A DNA stretch of 64,000 nt from Alphaproteobacteria bacterium (GCA_018969015.1 JAGWZE010000009.1:1-64000), one strand, 5' to 3'. Shown: positions 53,198-63,402, counted from the stretch's first letter. The notes: generated by a model not told the origin, from the letters alone. Numbers and translations: made by a program.

Positions 53198-54457
53198 ATG
53201 GATTTCAACGACACCCCGCAGGAAGCCGCGTTCCGCGCCGAAGCGCGCGCCTGGATCGCCGCCAACGCGCCGAAGCACCTCGAAGCCGAGCTGAAGCGCG
53301 CGAGCTTCGGCTCCAACGGCATCGCCAGCGAAGATCCGCTCAAGGCCGCGAAGGCCTGGCAGAAGAAGAAGGCCGACGCCGGCTGGGCCTGCCTGCACTG
53401 GCCGAAGGAATATGGCGGCGGCGCGCGCTCGGCGATCGAGCGCGTGATCTGGGGCCAGGAGGAGGGCGTCTATGGCGCGCTTTCCGGGCCGTTCGTCATC
53501 GGGCACGGCATGTGCGGCCCGACGGTGATGAGCTGGGCGAGCGAGGAGCACAAGCGCCGCCTGCTGCCACCGCTCGCCAGCGGCGAGGAGATCTGGTGTC
53601 AGCTTTTCTCCGAGCCAGCCGGCGGCTCCGATCTCGCGGGCCTGCGCACGCGCGCGGTCAAGGCCGAAGACGGCTCGGGCGACTGGATCATCAACGGCCA
53701 GAAGATCTGGACGAGCGGCGCCCAGCATTCCGACTGGGGCCTGCTCATTACCCGGACCGACCCGAACGTGCCCAAGCACAAGGGTCTGACGATGTTCTTC
53801 CTGTCCATGAAGACGCCGGGCGTCGAGGTCCGGCCGATCAAGCAGGCGAACGGCAAATCCGAGTTCAACGAGGTGTACTTCACCGACGTGCGCATCCCGG
53901 ACTCGCAGCGCCTCGGCGCCGTCGGCCAGGGCTGGGAAGTGTCGCTGACGACGCTGATGAACGAGCGTCTTTCGATCGGCTCGGGCATGTCGACCGGTTT
54001 CCCGGAGCTCTTCCGGCTCTGCATGGAGATGGAGATCGACGGCCGCGCCGCCGTCGATGATCGCGCCGTGCGCTCCAAGCTCGCGCAGTTCGCGGTGCGC
54101 CAGTCCGGCCTGAAATACACGGGCATGCGGGCGATCACCGCGCTCAGCAAAGGCGAGACGCCGGGCCCGGAAAACTCGATCGGCAAGCTCGTCGCGGGCG
54201 CGACGATGCAGGAACTGGCGATGTTCGCGCTGGATCTGCAGGGCCAGTCCGGCGTGGTCTGGGACGAGACGAGCCCGCAGAACGGGCGCTTCCAGGCGAT
54301 GCTGATGCGCTCGCCGGCCACGCGCATCGAAGGCGGCTCGGACGAGATCCTGCGCAACATCATCGCCGAGCGCGTGCTCGGCCTGCCGGCGGACGTGCGC
54401 GTCGACAAGAACGTGCCGTTCAAGGACATCCCGACGAGCGGGAGGACGAAATCGTGA
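53198..54457 (+). CDS. Acyl-CoA dehydrogenase
   Basis: 419 aa, 12 nt after the previous gene, with GGGAGGGCGAC before ATG. WPKEYGGGARSAIERVIWGQEE, WCQLFSEPAGGSDLAGLRTRAV, INGQKIWTSGAQHSDWGLLITRTD and FNEVYFTDVRIPDSQRLG are classic. The C-terminal EGGSDEILRNIIAERVLGLP is the FAD/dimer signature. It is a different subfamily from the first copy (C26-29/FadE-type). The two may form a heterodimer, as occurs for sterol side-chain dehydrogenases; this is inference. Confidence 0.93.
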   Translation: MDFNDTPQEAAFRAEARAWIAANAPKHLEAELKRASFGSNGIASEDPLKAAKAWQKKKADAGWACLHWPKEYGGGARSAIERVIWGQEEGVYGALSGPFVIGHGMCGPTVMSWASEEHKRRLLPPLASGEEIWCQLFSEPAGGSDLAGLRTRAVKAEDGSGDWIINGQKIWTSGAQHSDWGLLITRTDPNVPKHKGLTMFFLSMKTPGVEVRPIKQANGKSEFNEVYFTDVRIPDSQRLGAVGQGWEVSLTTLMNERLSIGSGMSTGFPELFRLCMEMEIDGRAAVDDRAVRSKLAQFAVRQSGLKYTGMRAITALSKGETPGPENSIGKLVAGATMQELAMFALDLQGQSGVVWDETSPQNGRFQAMLMRSPATRIEGGSDEILRNIIAERVLGLPADVRVDKNVPFKDIPTSGRTKS

Positions 54458-55227
54458 GCTATCCGCTGCCGAACGTCTCCACCGATCTCAGCGACCAGAC
54501 GGCGCTCGTCACCGGCGCCTCTTCGGGGCTTGGCCTGCGCTTCGCGAAGGTGCTCGCCAAATGTGGCGCGAAGGTTGCGCTTGCGGCCCGTCGCGTCGAC
54601 CGCCTCGAGGAAATCGCCGCGGAGATCCGGGCCGCCGGCGGCGTCGCCGAGCCGATCGCGATGGACGCCACCAACGCGGACGATCTCATCTCCGCGGTGG
54701 CGGAGGCGGAGAAGCGGCTTGGCCTCGTGACGATCCTCGTCAACAACGCCGGCATCCCGGACGCCCAGCGCGCGCACAAAATGCCGCTCGATCTGATCGA
54801 CCGCGTGCTCGACGTGAACGTCCGCGCGCCGTTCATCCTCAGCTGCGAGGTGGCGCGGCGCCTGATGGCGGCGAATGCGCCGGGGCGGATCGTCAACATC
54901 GCGTCGGAAGCGGCGTTCGGCTATGGGGGCAACGGCGCGGCGCTCTATTCGGTGAGCAAGGCCGCGGTGGTGCGCATCACCGAGACGCTCGCGGTGGAGT
55001 GGTCGCGCTTCCACATCAACGTCAACGCCATCGCGCCGGGCGCTTTCGCCTCGGAGATGATGGACGGCATGCTGAGCCGCATGGGCGACATCAGCCAGCA
55101 TTTCCCGCGCAAGCGGATCGGCGATCCGGCCCAGCTCGATTCGACGCTTCTGTTCCTCGTCAGCCCCGCCTCGGATGCGGTGACGGGCACGGTGGTGCGG
55201 GTCGATGACGGGCAGGGCGCGCGCTGA
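54454..55227 (+). CDS. SDR family oxidoreductase
   Basis: 257 aa from GTG 54454, overlapping the previous stop (GTGA) and preceded by GGGAGGACGAAATC. Signatures: TGASSGLG, NNAGIPDA, active Ser in IASEAAFG and Tyr-x-x-x-Lys in YSVSKAAVV. It probably reduces or oxidises a hydroxyacyl-CoA or alcohol generated in the acyl-CoA pathway. Third gene of the operon. Confidence 0.92.
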   Translation: MSYPLPNVSTDLSDQTALVTGASSGLGLRFAKVLAKCGAKVALAARRVDRLEEIAAEIRAAGGVAEPIAMDATNADDLISAVAEAEKRLGLVTILVNNAGIPDAQRAHKMPLDLIDRVLDVNVRAPFILSCEVARRLMAANAPGRIVNIASEAAFGYGGNGAALYSVSKAAVVRITETLAVEWSRFHINVNAIAPGAFASEMMDGMLSRMGDISQHFPRKRIGDPAQLDSTLLFLVSPASDAVTGTVVRVDDGQGAR

Positions 55228-55264
55228 AACGGCGACGCGGGCGACACATTCGGGGAGCGACACC

Positions 55265-56956
55265 GTGCACTATGCGCAACTGGACCAGGCTTGGGCCGAA
55301 CTGACGGCGCCGGGCGCGCCGTTCGAGATCGGCGAGATCGAGCTGCGCGGCGCGCGCATCCGCGCGTTCAAGGCCGCGCCGCCGGACGTCCGCAGCGTGT
55401 GGCTTTCCACGGCGCCCTTCGCCGAGCGCGAATACATCATCTATGGCGACGAACGCCTCAGCTACGCGCAGGCTCATGCGCAGGTGGCCTCCATCGCGGC
55501 CTGGCTCACGGCCAAAGGGCTGAAGCCGGGCGATCGCGTCGCCATCGCCATGCGCAATTTCCCCGAATGGATGCTGATCTACTGGGCCTGCGCATGCACC
55601 GGGCTCGTCGTCGTCGGCATGAACGCGTGGTGGACGTCGACCGAGATGGCCTATGGCCTGAAGGACGCCGCGCCGCGCGTGATCTTCGCCGACGCCGAGC
55701 GTCTGGAGCGGATCGCCACGCAGCCCGACATGATCGGCGCCGCGACGCTGGTGGCGGTCCGTGCGCCGGCGCCGGCGGGCGCCGTCGCGTGGAGCGAGGT
55801 CGTCTCCGCGCCGGCCGTGATGCCGGACGTCGCAATCGATCCGGACGCGGATTTCTGCATCTTCTACACCTCCGGCACGACCGGCTTCCCGAAGGGCGCG
55901 CAGCTCACCCAGCGCAGCTGCGTCTCCAACCTGATGAACATGCTGTTCGCCGGGCAGGTGCAGGGGCTCGCGACGCAGCGCGCGACGGGCGTCGAACCGC
56001 CAGCGACGCCGCCGATTCCCATCGCGCTCGTGACCACGCCGCTGTTCCACGTCACCGCGAACAACTGCGTCGCCTATGCCGCCACGGCCGGCGGCGGCAA
56101 GCTCGTGCTGATGTACAAATGGGAGGCGGGCGAGGCGCTGCGCCTGATCGAACGCGAGCGCTGCACGACGATGTCGGGCGTGCCGGTGATGTCGCGCGAA
56201 CTGATCGCGCATCCGGACTTCGCCACGCGGGACACCTCGAGCCTGCTCACGCTCGGCGGCGGCGGCGCGCAGCTGCAGCCGGATCTGGTGCTCAAGATCG
56301 ACGCGGCCGCCGCGACCGCGCGGCCCAACACCGGCTACGGCATGACCGAGACATCCGGCATCATCACGTCGATCGCCGGAGATTTTTTCGTCGACAAGCC
56401 GGCGAGCTGCGGGCGCGCGATGCCGACGTTCGAGGCCAAGGTCGTCGACGATGAAGGCCGCACGCTCCCCTCGGGCCAGCCCGGCGAATTGTGGGTTAAG
56501 GGATCGTCCGTCATCGCGGGCTACATCAATCGGCCGGACGCCACGGCGGAGACGATCGTCGACGGGTGGCTGCGCACGGGCGACGTCGCCTATCTCGACG
56601 ACGACGGCTTCATCTTCCTCGTCGATCGCAAGAAGGACATGGTCCTGCGCGGGGGCGAGAACATCTACTGCGCTGAGGTGGAATCGACGCTGTACCAGCA
56701 CCCGGACGTCGCCGAGTGCACCGTGTTCGGCGTGCCGGACGACCGCCTCGGCGAGGAGGTGGGCGCCGCCGTCGTGCCGCGACCGGGCGCAACGCTAGAT
56801 CCCGCCGCCCTGCGCGCGTTGTGCCTGTCGCTCATTGCAAAACACAAGGCGCCGCGCTATATTTGGGTCATGGACCAGCCGTTGCCGCGCAACGCGAACG
56901 GCAAGTTCCTCAAGCGCGAGCTTCGCGCCTCCCTCGACATCAAAGACGCGCGATAG
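55265..56956 (+). CDS. Acyl-CoA synthetase (AMP-binding family)
   Basis: 563 aa. GTG 55265 is preferred because GGGGAG lies 7 nt upstream; ATG 55205 would overlap the SDR by 23 nt. ANL-superfamily motifs are complete: CIFYTSGTTGFPKGAQLT (P-loop), TGYGMTETSGIITS, GWLRTGDVAYLDDDGFIFLVDRKKDMVLRGGENIY and the catalytic Lys in NANGKFLKREL. It activates a carboxylic acid to its CoA thioester through an adenylate, supplying the dehydrogenases upstream. Confidence 0.92.
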   Translation: MHYAQLDQAWAELTAPGAPFEIGEIELRGARIRAFKAAPPDVRSVWLSTAPFAEREYIIYGDERLSYAQAHAQVASIAAWLTAKGLKPGDRVAIAMRNFPEWMLIYWACACTGLVVVGMNAWWTSTEMAYGLKDAAPRVIFADAERLERIATQPDMIGAATLVAVRAPAPAGAVAWSEVVSAPAVMPDVAIDPDADFCIFYTSGTTGFPKGAQLTQRSCVSNLMNMLFAGQVQGLATQRATGVEPPATPPIPIALVTTPLFHVTANNCVAYAATAGGGKLVLMYKWEAGEALRLIERERCTTMSGVPVMSRELIAHPDFATRDTSSLLTLGGGGAQLQPDLVLKIDAAAATARPNTGYGMTETSGIITSIAGDFFVDKPASCGRAMPTFEAKVVDDEGRTLPSGQPGELWVKGSSVIAGYINRPDATAETIVDGWLRTGDVAYLDDDGFIFLVDRKKDMVLRGGENIYCAEVESTLYQHPDVAECTVFGVPDDRLGEEVGAAVVPRPGATLDPAALRALCLSLIAKHKAPRYIWVMDQPLPRNANGKFLKRELRASLDIKDAR

Positions 56957-57161
56957 TCTTCGCGCCCGCCGTGTTGGCGCTGCGCCTCCGCGCGCGGCCC
57001 GAGCGGCCCCCTGATCCCCAATCCGGCTCCCCCGGCGTCGCCTTGCGCGTCGCCGGGACCGGCGGCCCGCGCCGCCGACGAGGCCCCACGTTCACGCCCG
57101 CGCGCCGGGCGGAGGCGACGCCGCACGCCTGTCTTTCGCGGCTCGGAAGGAGAACGAAAGC

Positions 57162-57734
57162 ATGAAGGAAGGTCAGTACACGGAGCGTTTGGATGAGGCG
57201 CTCGTCCTCGCGCACAGGCTGCACCGCGCGCAGACGCGCAAGGCCAAGCCCGTCCCCTATATCGGCCACCTGCTCGGGGTGGCGTCGATCGTCATCACCG
57301 AGGGCGGGGACGAGGATCAGGTGATCGCGGCCCTGCTGCACGACGCGATCGAGGACCAGGGCGACAAGATCGCGCTGGCCGACATCGAGGCGCGCTTCGG
57401 TCCGCGCGTCGCGACGATCGTGGCGGCCTGCACGGACGCCTGGGAAAAGCCCAAGCCGCCCTGGCGGGCGCGCAAGGAGGCCTATCTCGCCGCGCTGCCG
57501 TCCAAGCCGGAGGCGGTGCGGCTCGTCGCGCTCGCGGACAAGATCCACAATCTGGAGGAGATCCTCGAGGATCACGCGCGCGTCGGCGCGGCGGTGTGGA
57601 CGCGCTTCAACGCGCCGCCCGCGGAGCTCGCCTGGTACTATCGCGGGCTCGCCGACGCGTTCCTCACGCTGCGTCCCGGCCCGCTCGCGGATCGGTTCGC
57701 GGTCGGCGTCGCACGGCTTGAGGCGGTGGTCTGA
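57162..57734 (+). CDS. HD-domain hydrolase, SpoT/Mesh1-like (small alarmone hydrolase candidate)
   Basis: 190 aa, GGAAGGAGAACG before ATG. The HD motifs order is that of ppGpp hydrolases: His in GHLLGVASIV, His-Asp in AALLHDAIED, and the final Asp/Asn in VRLVALADKIHN, with the FGPRVATIVAACTDAWE linker. There is no synthetase, TGS or ACT domain. Such single-domain proteins hydrolyse (p)ppGpp with manganese. The 205-nt gap before it (56957-57161) holds nothing else. Other nucleotide phosphohydrolase roles are possible. Confidence 0.75.
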   Translation: MKEGQYTERLDEALVLAHRLHRAQTRKAKPVPYIGHLLGVASIVITEGGDEDQVIAALLHDAIEDQGDKIALADIEARFGPRVATIVAACTDAWEKPKPPWRARKEAYLAALPSKPEAVRLVALADKIHNLEEILEDHARVGAAVWTRFNAPPAELAWYYRGLADAFLTLRPGPLADRFAVGVARLEAVV

Positions 57735-57769
57735 GGCGCGCTAGCGTGCTCCGCATTGCGGAGCCAACC

Positions 57770-58138
57770 ATGATCAAGCTCACCTTCTGCCTCGTCCGCG
57801 CGCCGCACCTGTCGCGTGCGGAGTTTCAGGACTATTGGCTCAACCAGCATGGGCCGCTGGTGGCGCGCGTCGCCGACGTGCTCCGCATCCGGCGCTACGT
57901 GCAGCTGCACAGCCTGCCGCCGGACGCGAGCGAAGGCCTGCGCGCCAGCCGCGACGCCCCGGCCGACTATGACGGCGTGGCCCAGCTCTGGTTCGACAGT
58001 CTGGAGGACGTGCTCTCGAACGGACGCCGCCCGGAAGCGCAGGCCGCCGGCCTGATGCTGCTCGAGGACGAGCGCAAGTTCATCGATCTCGCCCGCTCGC
58101 CGATCTGGTGGGGGGAGGAGAAGGTGATCGTCGGCTAG
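57770..58138 (+). CDS. EthD-domain protein
   Basis: 122 aa from ATG 57770 (MIKLTFCLVRAPHLSRAEFQDYWLNQHGPLVARVADVLRI). FQDYWLNQHGPLV is the EthD (ABM ferredoxin-like) motif, followed by QLWFDSLEDVLSNGRRPEAQAAGLMLLEDERKFIDL. Members often assist P450 ethers or ring-cleavage systems but the biochemical role is unclear. It is 36 nt downstream of the HD gene. Confidence 0.85.
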   Translation: MIKLTFCLVRAPHLSRAEFQDYWLNQHGPLVARVADVLRIRRYVQLHSLPPDASEGLRASRDAPADYDGVAQLWFDSLEDVLSNGRRPEAQAAGLMLLEDERKFIDLARSPIWWGEEKVIVG

Positions 58139-58199
58139 GCCCGCGTGCGGGTGAGCCGATCGCAGGCCGCGTGCGTATGAGCGGCGGGAGCTCCCGTCG

Positions 58200-59780
58200 A
58201 TGATCGAGGTGGTCTGGTTCAAGCGTGATCTGCGGGTGCATGACCATGCCCCGCTCGCGGCGGCGTGCGCAGGCGGGCGCCCCGTGGCGCCGCTCTACAT
58301 CATCGAGCCCGAGCTGTGGCGCCAGGCGGAGATGGCGGGCCGGCATTACGCCTTCCTCGCCGAAAGCCTCGCGGATCTGGACGCGGCGCTCCGCGCGCGG
58401 GGGGGCCGGCTGATCGTGCGCGTGGGCGAGGCGGTCGACGTGCTGGCGGAGCTGCACGCCGCGCAGGGCATCGCCGCGCTGCATGCGCACGAAGAGACGG
58501 GGCTTTTCTGGACCTACGAGCGTGATCGCGCGGTGCGGCGCTGGGCCCGGCGGGCCGGCGTGCCCGTGTTCGAGTCGCGCCAGCACGGCGTCGCGCGCGC
58601 GCATGACGGCCGCGACGGCTGGGCGGCGCGGTGGGAGGCGCAGATGCGGGCGCCGCGCATCCCCGCGCCGGAAACGATCCGGATGGCCGAATTGGACTCG
58701 CACGAGGCGCCGGACGCCGCCGCTCTCAGCCTCGCGATCGATCCGTGCCCGGAGCGCCAATGGGGCGGGCGGGCCGAGGGCGTGGCGTTGCTGCGATCCT
58801 TCCTCGACGCGCGCGGGCGGACGTATCGGCGGGCGATGGCGTCGCCGCTGGAGGGCGCGCAGGCGTGCTCGCGCGTCTCGGCGCATCTGGCGCTCGGGTG
58901 CCTGTCGATGCGCGAGACGTATCAAGCGGCGCTGCGGGCGAAGGCGCGTTGGCGCGACGCTGGCGACGAGATGTTCGCGCAGTCCGTCGCGTCCTTTGCT
59001 TCGCGCCTCCATTGGCATTGCCACTTCATCCAGAAGCTGGAGGACGAGCCCGATCTGGAGCGCCGCGCGCTGCATCCGGCCTATGAGGGCTTGCGGCCGG
59101 CGCGGGCGGACGATGCGGCCGTCGTCGCCGCGTGGGCGGAGGGGCGCACAGGGTTCCCGTTTGTCGATGCCTGCATGCGCGCGCTCGCCGCGACGGGGTG
59201 GTTGAACTTCCGCATGCGGAGCATGGTCACCGCGTTCTCGGCATATCATCTGTGGCGCGACTGGCGGGCCCCGGCGCAGACGCTGGCGCGCATGTTCACG
59301 GACTTCGAGCCCGGCATCCATTATCCGCAGGTGCAGATGCAATCGGGCGTGACGGGCGTGAACACCGCGCGCATCTACAATCCGGTGAAGCAGTCGCACG
59401 ATCAGGATCCCACGGGCGCCTTCATCCGCTGCTGGGTTCCCGAGCTTGCGGCGCTCCCGGACGAATGGCTGCACGAACCCTGGCGCGCGCCGCGCGACAC
59501 GCTGACCGCGCGCGGCGTCGCGCTGGGCCGCACCTATCCGGAGCGGCTCGTCGACCACGAACAGGCCGCGCGCGCGGCGCGGGAGCGCGTCTATGCCGTG
59601 CGCGGGGAGGCGGGGTTCCGCCGGACGGCGCTGGCGATCCAGGAGAAGCACGGCAGCCGGAAATCAGGTCTGCCGCCGACGGGGTCGGCGTCGTCGCGTC
59701 GCGGCGTGGCGCGGCGCACGCGGACGCCGTCGCCGCAGCTGCCGCTCGACTTCGCGCCGCGGGGAGAGGGTGAGCGCTAG
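58200..59780 (+). CDS. Deoxyribodipyrimidine photolyase-family flavoprotein
   Basis: 526 aa. The N-terminal alpha/beta domain starts VVWFKRDLRVHDHAPLAAA and has ALHAHEETGLFWTYERD. The FAD domain includes SRVSAHLALGCLSMRETYQA, SRLHWHCHFIQKLED, TGFPFVDACMRALAATGWLNFRMRSMVTAFSAYHLWRDW and IYNPVKQSHDQDPTGAFIRCWVPELAALPDEWLHEPW. These match class I/III-type photolyases or cryptochrome-like proteins. It would repair UV cyclobutane dimers with blue light. A basic low-complexity tail (RRGVARRTRTPSPQLPLDFAPRGEGER) follows the core. Whether it repairs DNA or senses light is not decided here. Confidence 0.9.
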   Translation: MIEVVWFKRDLRVHDHAPLAAACAGGRPVAPLYIIEPELWRQAEMAGRHYAFLAESLADLDAALRARGGRLIVRVGEAVDVLAELHAAQGIAALHAHEETGLFWTYERDRAVRRWARRAGVPVFESRQHGVARAHDGRDGWAARWEAQMRAPRIPAPETIRMAELDSHEAPDAAALSLAIDPCPERQWGGRAEGVALLRSFLDARGRTYRRAMASPLEGAQACSRVSAHLALGCLSMRETYQAALRAKARWRDAGDEMFAQSVASFASRLHWHCHFIQKLEDEPDLERRALHPAYEGLRPARADDAAVVAAWAEGRTGFPFVDACMRALAATGWLNFRMRSMVTAFSAYHLWRDWRAPAQTLARMFTDFEPGIHYPQVQMQSGVTGVNTARIYNPVKQSHDQDPTGAFIRCWVPELAALPDEWLHEPWRAPRDTLTARGVALGRTYPERLVDHEQAARAARERVYAVRGEAGFRRTALAIQEKHGSRKSGLPPTGSASSRRGVARRTRTPSPQLPLDFAPRGEGER

Positions 59781-59824
59781 GGCCGGACCTCCTCGGCGGC
59801 GATCGTCCGCCCACGGACAAGGCG

Positions 59825-59952
59825 CTCCCCCAGCGGGGGAGGGTTGGGAGGGGGAGATGAGCCCTGTGAACCGTCGGTGTTGCTTCGCTTCGAAGATAAG
59901 TGCGCGCTCTCCCCACCCCTGGCCCCTCCCCGCTGGGGAGGGGAATCGCGCC
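59825..59952. repeat. Interspersed repeat, type 2 (copy B)
   Basis: It shares with 23963-24083 the blocks GAGGGTTGGGAGGGGGAGATGAG and CTCCCC-CCCCTGGCCCC through CCGCTGGGGAGGGGAATCGCGCC, in the same orientation. The left inverted repeat here is CTCCCCCAGCGGGGGAG. It lies in the 227-nt gap (59781-60007) between convergent genes and no gene is present. Confidence 0.85.
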
Positions 59953-60007
59953 TTGAGCGGTATGTAGCAGGTGTCGCCGTCGCGAGAGTGGGGTGCGTTT
60001 GCTCCGG

Positions 60008-61051
60008 CTACGGCGTCAGCACCAGCTTCAGCGCGCCTTCGGTCTTGGCGTCGGACATGGCGTAGGCCTTTGCGCCGTCGCTAAGCGGCATGACGTGGCT
60101 GATGTAGCGCTCGGGTTTGAGCCGGCCGGCCTGGATCAGGGGCACGAGTTCGGGCCAGGTTTCGGGCACCGAGCACGTGCCGATCCGGAAGGTGAGGCCG
60201 GCGCCGAAGGCCCGCGACATGGGGAAGTCGAAGCGCTTGTCCTGCGCGACGCCGATGACCGACACCGCGCCACGCCGCCCCGCGAGGCGCAGTGCGAGTT
60301 TGATTGTGGGCGTAAGGCCAACGGCCTCGACGACGGACTCGCACATGCGGCCGCGTGTGGCTTCCTGGATGAGGTCCGGCGCCTCGTCGGGGTGGAGCGC
60401 GATCGCGCCATTGGCCTGCGCCAGCGCGCGACGCTCCGGAACCGGATCGATCGCGAACACGCGGGCGGCGCCCATCACGAAGGCGGAATCGACGGCCATC
60501 AACCCGATCGGGCCAAGCCCGACGACGGCGACGGTCTTGCCGGAGGCGATGTCGGCGTTGCGCGCGCCGAACCACGCCGTCGCCATCGCATCGGTGAGCA
60601 TGAGGGCCTGATCGGCGCTGACGCCCTCGGGGATCTTGACGGCGTTGATGTCGGCGGCGGGCACGCGCATCGCCTCGGCCTGGCAGCCCTGGAGTTTGGC
60701 GCTGAGGCCGTAGCAGGCGCCGGAGTTCGTCTCGCAGCGGTTGATGTCTCCGGCGAGGCAGGAGCGGCAGGCGCCGCACCCGACGGCGGCGGACATCATC
60801 ACCTTGTCGCCGGGCTTGAGGCGCGTCACCGCGCGGCCGACTTCCACCACCTCGCCCACGGCCTCGTGGCCGACGCAGAAGCCGATGTCCTCGGAGAAGC
60901 CGTGGCCGTGATAGATGTGCAGATCGCTGCCGCAGATCGAGCAGCGCTCGACCTTGATGACGGCGTCACGCGGGCTCTGCAGGACAGGATCGTCCATCGC
61001 TTCGCAGCGGATGTCGCGGGCGCCGAAATAGCGCAGGGCCTTCATCGCCAT
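60008..61051 (-). CDS. Zinc-dependent alcohol dehydrogenase (MDR family)
   Basis: 347 aa from ATG 61051, with GGAAGGA upstream. Catalytic zinc: Cys in RCSICGSDLH, His-Glu in CVGHEAVGEVVEVG. Structural zinc: Cys cluster GCGACRSCLAGDINRC. Rossmann loop VAVVGLGPIGLMAVDSAFVMGA. The VMGAARVFAIDPVPERRA Asp favours NAD(H). It resembles the formaldehyde/glutathione-independent and threonine dehydrogenase-like branch. The neighbouring APH-like kinase shares its strand with a 23-nt gap. Confidence 0.92.
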   Translation of the reverse strand: MAMKALRYFGARDIRCEAMDDPVLQSPRDAVIKVERCSICGSDLHIYHGHGFSEDIGFCVGHEAVGEVVEVGRAVTRLKPGDKVMMSAAVGCGACRSCLAGDINRCETNSGACYGLSAKLQGCQAEAMRVPAADINAVKIPEGVSADQALMLTDAMATAWFGARNADIASGKTVAVVGLGPIGLMAVDSAFVMGAARVFAIDPVPERRALAQANGAIALHPDEAPDLIQEATRGRMCESVVEAVGLTPTIKLALRLAGRRGAVSVIGVAQDKRFDFPMSRAFGAGLTFRIGTCSVPETWPELVPLIQAGRLKPERYISHVMPLSDGAKAYAMSDAKTEGALKLVLTP

Positions 61052-61074
61052 GGGGCGTCCTTCCGTCTTCGGCG

Positions 61075-62103
61075 TCAGCCGATCCAATCCAACGCGCGCT
61101 CGAACAGGCTCACCGTGTGCGCATGCAGCTTGTCGCCCGTCTCCTTCGGCGCGCGGCCGGCGCAGGCGCGGGCGTGCGTGCCTTCCAGGATGATGCCGAG
61201 CTTGTAGCAGGCGAGCACGCCGTACCATTGGATCGCGGAAAGATCGCGGCGGCTGCGCGCGGCGTAGTGGGCCACGAGTTCGTCCGCGGTCGGAAAGCCC
61301 GTCCAGGGCTGGACGGCGACGCCGATCTCGTTGGCGCGGTTCTCGCGCGGCCACGTGGCGAGGAGCCAGCCGAGATCGAGCAGCGGATCGCCGATCGTCG
61401 TCAGCTCCCAGTCGACGATGGCGGCGAGTTCGCCGCTGTCGGGCCGATAGAGCACGTTGGCGAGGTGGTAGTCGCCGTGGATGATGCCGGGCTCGAACGT
61501 GGCGGGACGCCAGCGGTCGAGATAGGCGGCGACCTTGTCGACGCCGGGAATGCCGGCGGGGCCAGGCCATTCGGCGAATTCCGCATAGCTCGCGAGCTGC
61601 GCGGCCCAGCGCGCGGTCTGGCGTTCGAGGAAATTGTCCGGCTTGCCGAAATCGGCGAGGCCGAGCGCGCGGTGATCCAGCGCGCCGAGCGCGGCGATGC
61701 CTTCGACGAGCGCGAAGCCCATGCGGCGGCGGACGTCGGGCGAGCCGGCGTGCAGGGGCGGAAGGCCCGTCGTCGGGTTGAAGCCGTCGATCGGCTGCAT
61801 GAGGTAGAAACTCGCGCCGAGCACGTCCTCTTCGGGGCAGGCGGCGATCAGGCGGGGATGCGGCACGTCCGTGCCGGCGAGCGCCGCAAGCATGCGCGCC
61901 TCGCGGCGCATCGTTTCGTTGGAGTTGGCGCGCAGTTGCGGCGGTGGGCGGCGCAGCACGTAGGTCGCGTCGTCACGGCGGAAGCGCACAAGGATGTTCT
62001 GCGTGCCGCCGCCGAGGCGGACGGCGTCCTCGATCGGGCCGCGCCCGAGGCCGCGCCGGTCCATCCACGCGGCCAGCGCCGCGAGATCCACGCCGAGATC
62101 CAC
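61075..62103 (-). CDS. APH-like phosphotransferase (ACAD10/11-type kinase)
   Basis: 342 aa from GTG 62103. Aminoglycoside-phosphotransferase fold: LGGGTQNILVRFRRDDATYVLRRPP, IIHGDYHLANVL catalytic loop with Asp, and the metal-binding Asp in IVDWELTTIGDPLLDLGWLL. This branch is found with acyl-CoA dehydrogenases and probably phosphorylates 4-hydroxy-acyl-CoA, not an antibiotic. It lies upstream of the alcohol dehydrogenase on the same strand, likely one transcript. Confidence 0.9.
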   Translation of the reverse strand: MDLGVDLAALAAWMDRRGLGRGPIEDAVRLGGGTQNILVRFRRDDATYVLRRPPPQLRANSNETMRREARMLAALAGTDVPHPRLIAACPEEDVLGASFYLMQPIDGFNPTTGLPPLHAGSPDVRRRMGFALVEGIAALGALDHRALGLADFGKPDNFLERQTARWAAQLASYAEFAEWPGPAGIPGVDKVAAYLDRWRPATFEPGIIHGDYHLANVLYRPDSGELAAIVDWELTTIGDPLLDLGWLLATWPRENRANEIGVAVQPWTGFPTADELVAHYAARSRRDLSAIQWYGVLACYKLGIILEGTHARACAGRAPKETGDKLHAHTVSLFERALDWIG

Positions 62104-62216
62104 GCCGACGTTCCTCCCTAGACCTGTCGTTCTTCTGGTGTCGTTGGCGCGATCATGCGCGTGCGGCCGCTGGGCCGCAACGGCGCCCCGGCGTCACGCC
62201 CGATTGCATGCAGGGA

Positions 62217-63305
<1,089 letters not shown>

Positions 63306-63342
63306 CTAAAGCGCGCACCCTCGCGCCCCAGCGTAAACAAAA

Positions 63343-63360
63343 GATTCACGGCAGGGAATC
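63343..63360. promoter_or_regulatory. Two GANTC sites in the ccrM leader
   Basis: GATTC at 63343-63347 and GAATC at 63356-63360 lie 59-76 nt upstream of the ccrM ATG. Caulobacter ccrM also carries two GANTC sites in its leader, where methylation state affects promoter activity. The arrangement suggests a conserved autoregulatory loop. Confidence 0.55.
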
Positions 63361-63402
63361 GGGAGGCCAATCGGGGGGCGTCAGGATCGACCCGAAGTGG
63401 TT

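Noticed and set aside
61075-62103. Aminoglycoside-resistance phosphotransferase
   Set aside because: The fold is APH-like but the sequence context with acyl-CoA and alcohol dehydrogenases and the motif details fit the ACAD10/11-type kinases, not resistance enzymes.
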